Assembly: GCA_037074705.1 (NCBI GenBank)
Contig: CM073592.1
Coordinates: 26,384,629 to 26,448,628 of the forward strand
Reading direction: 5' to 3'
Source: Zhengitettix transpicula
Taxonomy: Eukaryota; Arthropoda; Insecta; Orthoptera; Tetrigidae
DNA length: 64,000 nt
Shown: in pieces, positions 49,301 to 61,300 of the stretch
Layout of the letters: each line of letters opens with the position of its first letter
Position numbering within the stretch: the first letter of the stretch is position 1
Program-made: the position numbers and the translations under genes
Notes under the pieces: model-generated
Seen by the model: the letters and a program-made list of their open reading frames with translations, nothing else
What the model was told of the DNA's origin: nothing
The model's database searches: none

Positions 49301-52300
49301 AGTTAATTTCCTTACTTTTTAATTTCTTTCATTCTATCGACATGTTGTTTAGGTAAATTGTAAACTGTTTTGTTAATAAGATTTTAAATCATTTTTTTTG
49401 TGTGTTCATTATCAAACCCAGTAAAGGCCCTGAGTTATAAAATTTTTAATTGTAATTGTTTTGAGTTTGAAGCCACAAAGTGATAATAAATTTTATTTTA
49501 TGTTGTAAATTTTATTATTATTTCATTTAATTAACGCCTTCCATTTGAATATTACATAAATGGCTACCACAGCGTGGGGCTCGAATTCTTCAAAAATTAA
49601 ATAAATTAAATTATTACCTGTTGATCATTACTATATATATATATATATATACATACATATATTATAATTATATATATCTATATTATGTAATTATTATATA
49701 ATATAGAGAGGCCAAGGCCCTATATGGGCTGTAGCGCTAAGGAGTTAGGTATATATTATATATAATTATATATAAATATATTATATAATAATTATATAAG
49801 GAAGCAGCCAAATGACAGGCAATGTTAAATGATAAAATAAATACCATACCAAACTTCTGCAACCCTTATTGCTTTCGTCAGGTGACTGCGACACCGCAGA
49901 CACTAGGTGACAGTCTCAATACTCTTAAAGAACACAGACGTGTTACGTTTTATTGATTTCAGGATTAATAAGTGCAAAAAAAAAATTCAAAGCCAGGAAG
50001 TCCGGAAACAATTTTAATACGACCGGAATTGAACTCTCGTTTCATACGTTGACGTCCATGGAATCAGATAACTACTGTAATATGTATGAAACGTTGTTAA
50101 TTATGGCCGAACAAGACGCTTGATATAAGAAGTGCCGTAATATACCTGCGCTTGCTGGGAGGAGCTCCTCCGTAGTAGTGGTACTGGTTCACTGCGCCTA
50201 AAACACACAAAAGTGAAGAAGAAATAATAATTTGCTTTAAAAAATTAATAGTGATAAATTATTAGAATTATATACGCCCAGAATAATAATTTAATCATTC
50301 TCATGTTTCACACCGTTTTTTTTTCCTTTTCTACGATAAATAGACTACATAACTGTGAAGACTTAAAGTATAATATTTTAAGGGGTGTGTGAAACAGCGT
50401 GTATTTTTGGCAAGTAAAATAGCTCTCAGCTTGCGGTTTTAACGTCACATGGTAATTTACAGCAACAGATTGTACAAAAACAGTTTTTGAGGCTATCAAA
50501 ATGATCTGTCAACCGGTCATTTGAGATCGTGAATGAGGAAATAGGAGTACATAAAGGTACATAACTGAATATCGGGAACACAAATTTCCCTGTCCAACAT
50601 AACTAAAAGTACTATATAGTAATAATAAATCTTTAACGTTACTAAGACCATAATATAATATTTACAGCATTCAGACAAATTTAATACGCACTACGTAAAA
50701 AATAAATATTCAGAGAATTAACTATCATAAAATATGGAATTACACATCACGCGAAAATAGACACAAAAGCTATAGATGCAGTCTACTCCTCGATAGAAGT
50801 TATTTAATATGTATAAAGATATATATTTATTTATGGGTGTGTGTGTGTGTGGTGTGTCTCGTGTTTGAAAGAGTCTGCACTGGGATATTTTGAAATGATT
50901 TTAAATATAGCTTTAATAACAGTTTCTTCCATATATAGTTATATAGATATTTTGCATTAATTGCTGTAATTATGCGTCGATTTAATATAAAATATATAAA
51001 AGCCTAAGTTAAAGTAAACTATATAAATTTAATTCATAATTCATATTAAACTCACAAACCTATAATTTAATAGTTAGAATAGTCTTATAATAGTATTATT
51101 ATTAGGAAAAGACGATTTTTTTCAACAAAATAAAAAATTATGTAGGCAACATACGAATTTTTCTTTTTTAAAAAATAAATTTTCTTCATTCTTTACTTGT
51201 ACTGTTATTATTCCGAACAGTCTACCTTTCAATCTTTCTGGGATATGGAATGTTGCAAAAAAAAAAACATTCTTTTCACGAAGCCTTCGTTGTCTCCTTT
51301 TCTTTGACGACTTGGTCTCTTCGATTACCGAAAAGAACGTGACCATCCTCACGGATTTAACGAGGTTCGGAAGACGTCAGGAAGGGAATGAGAGCGCTGT
51401 TTGTCGCCTCAAGACTTACTTGGCTCTCCGTAGAGTTCAGACTTGAGCAGTGCGTTCTCCACGTGCTTGTCGAGGGCGGATTTCCCCGTGCCGTAGATGT
51501 AGCCCTTCTCGTACTGCGCCACGGTCTTGCCCGTCGACGCCTGCTGGGCCACCGCCGTCCCTCCGACAGCGCGCGGGGACGCTGTCGTGGCAGCAACTGC
51601 AACCAAAAACTCACGTGGCCCTTCATCCGCTTCTCTACGACTTTTCCAAGGAGATCCTTATCAACTCTTTCCGATTCCAGGTTGATTTGTGTTGCGGAAT
51701 TGTTCCTTAAAAGTTCAGTACGAAGCGACGACTCTTGTATTAGTTTACGGTCTCGTGAAAATACACACGGGAAAATCGGCCAGCGTTGAGCAACAAAGCT
51801 AAAGTGAACTATTCCAGACCTCTGAGGACAAACAGCATGTAGTTAGGCATCTTTCAAGAAGTATCTCGCTTTTCGCAATGAACGTTCGACGACTCACAGA
51901 ACAAGTGTTGGATCACTCAACACCCATGACTGCTTTATAACGCGTAACGAATCATAGAAGCATCCACGACGCTCTCCGGCGTTCAGTTCTATCAGATTAC
52001 TTTATTTATAATCACGAAATTACAACAACAACAAAATTCTTTCTAAATAACGAATAATTTGAATCAGGTTGAAGATTTTTTTCTTTCATAAGTGCACGAA
52101 AGCCTGCACGACTTACTTTTAAAAAAATGTGTTGTCATCCATAGCAGATCCCAGAATGGATTAGTTTACTTGATTATTTAATATAATATTTTCAATGACC
52201 ACATCAGAACCGAAATTAGTTTTTACAGAAAACGTATTTATTATTATTAAAAAAAAATTAATCACGTTTTTTTTAGAATTTTTGTTTCAAATGAAATTGT

Positions 52301-55300
52301 GTGAACTCGAGAAACATGTTTTTTTATATTGAATTTTGTTTTATTCTCCAATGAATGTCTTTAACCTCAAACCCACAGTTGGTAGAATGTGACGCACAGT
52401 TTTTCTTTTTTCTGACTAAACGGGATCAAATCAGGCATGAAATATGCAAAGAAATCAGTTTTAGTTTCTCCTTTACCTGTCCCATTTTTAAGAATTACAT
52501 AGTATAGTGCCTTTTAGTAGTAATTTAGATTATCTGCACTAGTGTTTACTTAATCAGTACAATAAAACGTCTCTACTCTTTAAATACTAAATTTTAAAGT
52601 AAAGTTCACATTATTATGCGTATTTTTCGGGCAATCCATTGTTTGAGTAGAGAGGTAGAAAATTCGAAAAAGGGAGGAAGAACAAAGGGAAATATATTGT
52701 AGTAATTGGTAATTAAGGCATTGTTCTAATTGAGAAGTTGAATTGTAGAGGACTCATTATTGGTGGATTTAGCGGACGCCGCAACAAACCGGCAAGGCAA
52801 AGAAAGTATTGTTGATCGGTCGAGAAGGTTTTCCGCGCTCAAAATTTACGAGACGAACGAACAGTCGGGCAGCAGACAGCAAATAGAAGAGACGAAAAGA
52901 ACGAACAGTCAGGCAATGAACGGCGAGGTGTAAAGTCTACAAAATTCTAATACACGAAAAGTTGAACAATTTAGTCAGTCAGCAGCGAGAATGATAAAGG
53001 TCTAATTTAAAGAACGAGAAAGTGTTCCAGTAACCAGGACGCTGTTATATCAAAAATGCAGAAATTGAACTAGTCTTCAGTCAACAGACAAAACCAATGA
53101 GGCGCATTTTCAACAAAAATCCACGAGACCTACAAATCCAGGTTGCAGTAAATCATCGAGAATCGACAAATTTATTTTAAACCAACTAACAAACTACGCT
53201 AATTAGAGTCTGTGAGAACTTAGAATCAGTGATGTCCCCAAAATTGTGCACGAAAAGTTAAAATGAGACCTGGGCTGCCGTAAGTAGAAAGAAAACTTTA
53301 AAATCATTGTAAACCACGTTTAAAAGATAAACGTCAGATCGTTCTTTAATTATCGATAAAATGAGATCTTTAATTATCCAGATCATTCTTTATTTCTTGA
53401 TAAAAATTGAAATTGTTTAAATTCAATCTTTGGTATTATTTCTTCAGCAACAAATTTCGTCTATGTTCAGACGCATTGATTCCCATATAAAGTAAATGTA
53501 ATTTTTGTGATTTTGATTATATAAATTCTGCCATTATCAAACCCAGTTCAAGACCCTGAGATCCCAAATATTTTGTAATTTTAATACTTGTTTTAAAATT
53601 GTTAATAAATCTTGTTTAATAGTTTTCACGTAATAGTTCTTTTCATTTAAAAACGCCACATAATTAATATCATGAATTATTGTCAAAGGATGTTAAGCTA
53701 TGTAAAGAAATTATTACAATATAAACAGAGAAAAATGTTAGAGAGATCCCAGAAAAAAGACGGATTTACCAGTTAGTTTACTGAGCGAAGTTGATAGCAA
53801 AGAAGTAATAAATCGTCCAGAAAAAGAAGTGGACAACAAGGAAAATGTAGAGTTAGCGCAGAGATTACTTACGAAAAATACAATATTACATTTTTTGGTG
53901 ACAGGCTTCATGGGGGTAATTCATGTGGTGCCAACTCCATTTTAATAGCATCAGAATAGATTTCAAAGAAGGTAGTGCGAGGAAGTCAAGGATTAACTAT
54001 GGCCCCCGGGCTATAGTTTAAGGATTCTAGCCACCATTCCAATAAAATAGATTACGAACAAACATTTGGAAAGCTTCATCAGGAAGGACCCACGCTCTTT
54101 CGATGACGGCAATGCGGTTTTTTTTGTTTTTTTTAGGGTAACAGGGTGATCCACGTTGGGCAACTCCCCTTTAATAGCATAGGAAGGGATTTGAAAGGGG
54201 GATGCGGAAGGGTAGAGGAAGGTAGCCAAGGGTTAACTAGGGCCCCCGGGCTATATTTTAAGGATCCTACCTGGCATTCGCCTAAAGAAATGCAGGGAAA
54301 ACCCTAGAAATACCTGTATCAGGTAGGTCGGGCATTGGGTACTTGTCCCACGCCCTTCCGATAGCGGGAGAGGAGTTTGCTGTGGGGACGCAGCATTCCC
54401 TTCTCCGTGCCTCGACCAGTTTAGGAGGCAGCTGGCAGACTATTCCAATGGGAATAGCGGACAACTCTTACTGTATGCCCAAGGTCTGTGACCCCGGAAC
54501 ATACACCTCTCAAAACAGGCCGAGGTGCCTCGGCTTGTGGGAACCTTAGTTCAAAAATGGAGAGGAAAAGGCATCCCCAAAGGTAGCCCTTTCGTATCTC
54601 TCCTAAAAGGTTCGACCTGCGAGAGAACATCCCTCCCAGGTTACCTGCGAGAGAATTCTCCCGCAGGTCTGGATATTACTATTCCAATGGTTTTTTTTGT
54701 TTTTTTAGGGCAACAGGCTACATGAGGGTGATCCACATTGGGAAACTCCCCTTTAATACCATAGGAAAGGATTTGAAAGGGTGGATCCGGAAGGGTAGAG
54801 GAAGGTAGCCAAGGGTTAACTAGGGCCCCCGGGCTATGGTTTAAGGATCCTACCCGGCATTCGCCTAAAGAAAAATACAGGGAAAACCCTAGAAAAACCT
54901 GCATCAGGTAGGTCGGGCATTGGGTACTTGTCCCACGCCCTTCCGATACCGGGAGAGTAGTTTTCAGTGGGGACGCAGCATTCACTTCTCCGTGCCTCGA
55001 CCAGTTTAGGAGGCAGCTGGCGCCATTGTCCACAAATTTCAATCATTTATTTCCTGTAACATCTGCGATCCAGAAATTTAACCTCCGAAGCGTTAGCGAT
55101 GGACGAATATGCACGCTTCGAATTCTACTGTACATTTACGCAAGTTCCAAAATGACCCTTCTCGTCGTGCCATCAAAGATCACAATATCGGAATTTATTT
55201 GAAGCTAAGTATCCTCTGTAACGAACTCGCAACCACAAACCCATTGAATTGTAAATTGAAGTAATGATGTCAGAAACGACTCTTTTTCCCCGATACCGTC

Positions 55301-58300
55301 GACCATCGCGTTAACCGTTCAGTCGAATCATCGGATCAAGTCCGTCCGTATCGGTTGGCTTGGCGACATCTGAACCGTTTTATTTTTAATTTTCCAGTTG
55401 GGCAATATCGCCGCTTCCGCTTGCAGTTGATGGGGTTACGCTTCCATTAGTCCCAGAAATTACTGTCGCTTCCGAAGCAATTAACTCCACCATAAATACG
55501 TCGACAGCCGCAGCTGGGAACTGCCGCTGGAACCACGACTGGAACCTCTTATTCTAAATAGCTGATCTGGTCCAATCTCACTTCCTTGGCTCAACATCGA
55601 TTATATTAAAACTACACAATAGTTTCTCGTGTCTTGAAAAAATTCATTTCATGAACTGTATTATTTTACTTAGAATTTCCAAAGCGTAGGCTACATAAAT
55701 ATTTGGCTAATTTTTAAGGAAGAATTTTGGAAATTACAAGCTAAATCTAGTTAATATAGTTTTTGTACTATTGTTTAAATGTTTTGATTTATTCCAATTT
55801 ACACCTGCTGAATTCTGAGATCCATGACGACACGTTGTTAATAAATTATTTCTCACTGATTTCACTGTGTTCATACATTTGTTCCTTTACTATGTAATGT
55901 TATACTCAGTCCGTGTAGCAGCTCATCCATTTTCGACAAGGGAAATGCATTATCAGCTGACAAAATGGAAACTGATTAAACTTAAAATCCATGTTTGAAG
56001 ACGTTTTGTAATCCGTATCATTTTATTAATCTCTTTTTAAGCGTAATGATGAGGATTAGTGGAAGCTCGTATGTTGTGAACTTGAAGATAGTCACCGTGG
56101 CGTGGCTGGATTATCGCAGACTCTCCCCAGCACGTGCAGCAGGTGGACGAGGCTGACTGGCCTGGGTTATCGACTCGTAGCTGTTGCCCGGGAGACGGGA
56201 CGTTCGATTCACTTGTTGCCCCCAGACTCAACAAGTAGGCAATCACGCGCGAAAAACGGACGACAAGACACCCTTGATTCATCAACATCGACATCCACAG
56301 GTTCCTGCACTGTGTACGAAACACATGTCTCTCATACGAGCGCGATATATAATGGCGAGGATTGTAAAAGTGCAATCTAAATCTGGAAACCCTTTCTTAT
56401 TCATTTGGCAGTTTGTCTGGGGTTTTTCTTTGCATTCAGATGAAGCTTATTCATGAAATAATGTCACCTCGACGACGCGTCAGGTCTCTCGATACGATTT
56501 TGGAATAGACAAAACAATAGCTAACAGCGTAGTACGTTGGTTTTAATAATGGCTTAACTATTCCGGAGGTCGCCACTCACGTAGTCAACATCAAAAATAT
56601 ATATTCGTAAACATTCGCAGTTAAACTTTTTTATGAACTTTTTACATGTCCACTGCGAGGTAAACAACCTTGTGTTCATCATAAGTTACTACAATTTCCG
56701 AGAACCAATAAGGTGCCGACAAATCAACGAGAAGTTTAAAACATACATGTTAATCTCTCTCGTAGTCGAGAGTAGGGAATGCTGCGTCCCCACAGCAAAC
56801 TCCTCTCCCGCTATCGGAAGGGCGTGGGACAAGTACCCAATGCCAGATCTACCTGATGCAGGTTTTTCTAGGGTTTTCCTTGCATTTCTTTAGGCGAATG
56901 CCGGGTAGGATCCTTAAAATATAGCCTGGGGGCCCTAGTAACCCTTGGGTACCTTCCTCGCATCCTTCCGCATCCCCCGCATCCTTCCGCATCCCCCCTT
57001 TCAAATCCCTTCCTATGCGATAAAAGGGGAGTTGCCCAATGTGGATCACCCTCATGTAGCCTGTTGCCCTAAAAAAAAAAATACAAAAAATCGGCATGTT
57101 GTTTAGGAGGAGAAAAACATACGAGAGGATTCTCTCGCCGGTAACTTGCGAGGGATGTTCTCTCGCAGGCAGAACCTCCTTGTAGGAGAGATACGAAGGG
57201 GCTACTTTTGCGGATGACTTTTCCTCTCCGTTTTTGAACTAAGGTTCCCACGAGCCGAGGCTCCTCGGCCTGTTGTGAGAGGTGTATGTTCCGGGGTCAC
57301 AGACTTTGAGCATACGGTAAGAGTTGTTCTCTGTTCCCATTGGAACAGTCGGCGAGCTGCCCGAAACCTGGTCGAGGCATGGAGAAGGGAATGCTGCGTC
57401 CCCACAGCAAACCCCATACTAGCGTCTTCGGAAGAGAAAAGTACCAAAATGAGACAGGATTCCCTACAGCTTTCTCTGCATCTCATTTAGACGAATTTCC
57501 GGTGTCCCTTGTTAACCCTTCCAAATTTCAATCCATTTGTGTTCTATTTAAGAGGAGAAGCACGCAGCAGACCAGTCCAGAAGTTTCTTCTCCCACTTTC
57601 TTAATGTCCATGATTCTTATCTATACAAATCCCTACTCCACATTTTACCAGCTTCTTCTGCAATTCTAGTTTCGTATTGTTTCTTAATAGGGTTGTTTGT
57701 TTGGTGAACACTACCTTGGCCATTTCAGTGATACATAAGATTCGTAGCCATCATTAGTCAAAACACATCCTGAACTGTTGGGACATTTAGTAATTGTTCT
57801 TTTCCCACAAATATATGGAATATGTGCATTAAGCGGCATACGAGTATCCAAGGCACAGTAAAGAGTATTGGCCACATAAATCCTCGCACCATAAATTTCA
57901 TGTTCTTGGATGGTCATCATTAACTTCCACTCTGACGCAGAAATTAATTCAACGTTGACACGTGTTTTGCGAGTAACTTTTTACCTTTGGAAAAATGTCC
58001 GTTTAATAAATCTGAAAACACACACGTTTTATAACATAGAAATTAACGTCTGTCACAGCAGACAGACATTAAATTGACTCACAATTACTAACGAAATTAG
58101 AAGTACCGGAAGTTCCGAAGCGGATTAACGTAGGAACTAAAAATCAAAGATAAATACAGAAGAGCCAAAGTACTTAAAATAAAGCAAAACTTTTAAAGAC
58201 TTTCTGTGATATTAAATATTGAAGTCTTTCCCGATGTAATTGTTCGATAAACAGTTCTCGGTATTCACTCGGGTTTAGCATATTTGAACGCGACGTTTCG

Positions 58301-61300
58301 ACGACTAAAATCTCTGTCGTCATTTTCTCGTCGAAACGTCGCGTTTAAATATGCTACACCCGAGTGAATACCGAGAACTGTTAATCGAATCTTTCTGTGA
58401 TGTGCTTAATATTTCATTTCACACATCCTAGTTTACAAGTGATGTCAAGGTAAATGGGAATTATAAAAGCCAAGTGTGTTAATCGTGTAAGTGTGACCCT
58501 TATTTTAATAACATGAGCATATTGTTGCATGTATAAAATTTAAAAAAAATAGCTGGTTGTATTATTACAGCAGGTTTCAAGTCGCGTATTTAACCAGCAG
58601 GATAATAAACACCTTTTTTTTGCAAAAACCAGAGCCTTATTTCTGGTGCAGTTCAGACGCTCTGACCTGAAAGACAGTTTGTTGTCCTCCACAGGCGTGC
58701 ATTATTCATCCAGAGATTGCTGCAGATAACTCCTCGGCGGTCGATGAAGTGGCAGCTGTGGTTTTATCAGCTGCAACGTTAGGTTGCAAAGAACCAGGAA
58801 TAAATACAATTATTCCATGTTCTTATTTTAAAATGACGAAATTGTATTTCTAACATCTTACGCAGATATTGTTTCCATTTTGTTCTAAATTATCTTTAAT
58901 CAAGGACATGCGCGTCAGTCCACATCATTCTCAAAGTCCACATTTTTAAACTATCCTCGTTAATTTTTCCATCAGAAGAGAAAGCGATTTCAACACTCCC
59001 CTAAATGTCTGGCGGGTCTTTTATAAATCTTATTTATCTTTCTAGTTGACTTGACAGTTATGATAATTAACTTCATGAATGTAACGCTACTTAAACGATT
59101 TTTTTTTCACGTGACAGTCACTCTCCCGTTCACATTGTGAGACTACCTGGAAAGGGCACACAAAGAATGGGACCTGGGAGAAGTTTCGATTCCACGACAC
59201 GTCGAAAAACAGACGGGAAGTTTACCAGTCAGTTATAAAAAATCTAGTCTAGGGCTGTCAGTACGAAGTTAACAAAAGAAAGGTAAGTAATATATTGATA
59301 AAATACAGACAAAAGTACACGACGTTTCCTCAACAACTGTAGAATTCCTCGGATTTAATTTAACTGCAACCTGACCAGTTCTGCAACTGCATAGGAAACG
59401 TCGTATATTTTTGTCTGTATTTGGTCGATACATAATTGCTTATTAATACTGTTAAACGACGGACACTTAAATCATATTCAATAAATATGGTCATTTAGCG
59501 CAGTGTAAGCTCGGTGAATGACTGTCAACGTCGACATAAATGCTGTAATAAATAATTAATATACTGTAATAATTAATAAAAATATTTATTTTTAGCATCT
59601 TTTACTATAATTCAATATATGAATTATGTGGCGTTTTAAATGAAAAGAACTATTACGTGAAAAACTATTAAACAAGATTTATTAACAATTTTAAAACAAG
59701 TATTCAAATTACAAAATATTTGGGATCTCAGGGTCTTGAACTGGGTTTGATAATGGCAGAATTTATATAAACAAAATCACAAAATTTACATTTAGTTTAT
59801 ATGGGAATCAATGCGTCTGAACATGGACGAAATTTGTTGCTGAAGAAATAATGCTAAGGATTGAATTTAAACAATTTCAATTTTTATCAAGAAATAAAGA
59901 ATGATCTGAATAATTAAAGATCTCATTTTATCGATTATTAAAGAACGATCTGAAGTTTATCTTTTAAACGTGGTTTACAATGATTTTAAAGTTTTCTTTC
60001 TACTTAAGGCAGCCCAGGTCTCATTTTAACTTTTCGTGCACAATTTTGGGGATATCACTGATTCTAAATGTTCACAGACTCTAATTAGCGTAGTTTGTTA
60101 GTTGGTTTAAAATAACTTTGTCGATTCTCGATGATTTACTGCAACCTGGATTCGTAGATCTCGTGGATTTTTGTTGAAAATGCCCCTCATTGGTTTTGTC
60201 TGTTGACTGAAGACTAGTTCAGTTTCTGCATTTTTGATATAACAGCGTACTGGTTACTGGAACACTTTCTCGTTCTTTAAATTAGACCTTTCAGTCTTCA
60301 CTGCTGACTGACACAGATTGTTCAAGTTTTCGTGAATTAGAATTTTAATCTGTACATCTCGCCGTTTACTGCCCAACTGTTCGTTCTTGTACTGTGTTCT
60401 ACTTGCTGTCCGCTGCCCGACTGTTCGTTCTTTTACTCTGTTCTACTTGCTGTCCGCTGCCCAACTGTTCGTTCGTCTCGTAAATTTTGAGCGCGTAAAA
60501 CCTTCTCGACCGATCAACAATACTTTCCTTGCATTGCCGGTTTGTTGCGGCGTCCGCTATATCCACCAATAATGAGTCCTCTACAATTCAACTTTTCAAT
60601 TAGAACAATGCCTTAATTACCAATTACTACAATACATCTAAGACCTGTCCATAAACAGTACAAATAAATAAGTGGTATTATAATGATGTTTGAGAATAAA
60701 CCCCGAATTTGGTATAAGTGTCTTCACTTGGATTACTTGTTGTATTTTCTGATACATTTATCACATTCCCTGCATTCAATATGCGCAGAAGGGTGTCTAG
60801 GATGCGAAATGGGGGGATTTTTTTTTTAGGTTACCGTGGCATAACATACTATTAATACAACATTTATGATGCATAAAATTTGTCCACTGTTGCCAAAAGA
60901 ATTGATTCCAATCGAATTCATGAATTAGTTCGGATGATAATGAAGGAAACCCGTGCAGCTTTCCACATCGTTGTTCGCATATGTAGATTGCATAATTTCT
61001 ATGACATAACCCTTATATAACATTAGCTGTATAAGACGCAATGTTCAGCGCTGCCATTGGCTGGTGAGTGAATGACGTCATAGTGACGCGCATTTATTAT
61101 TCAGAAATTTTTTTTAGGACCCCGTGTTATCATAGCACTTAGCTGTGCGCATGCATATCAGGAAATTATATAAACACACGCACGGAGAATTCAATTCTCA
61201 AATAGGCTTTTCGGCGAATGCCTGACTATAAATGTTTATACGTGGAACACAGAGTTGGTATTCTATCGGGAGACTTCATACAAATATTTTATAGCGGGGA

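Noticed and set aside
50025..50034. A perfect B-box (GTTCAATTCC on the minus strand), possible tRNA or SINE head
   Set aside because: No convincing A-box, cloverleaf or A-tail at the right positions.
54343..54549. A 68-codon frame repeated at 28622, 30941, 42565 and other places, with a matching opposite-strand 60-codon frame
   Set aside because: It is present only in family A copies, on both strands at once, and is cut by their truncations. It is a repeat shadow, not a gene family.
56037..56456. Overlapping frames of 90-112 codons on both strands
   Set aside because: They share the same GC-richer bases, have no recognisable domains and no splice partners.
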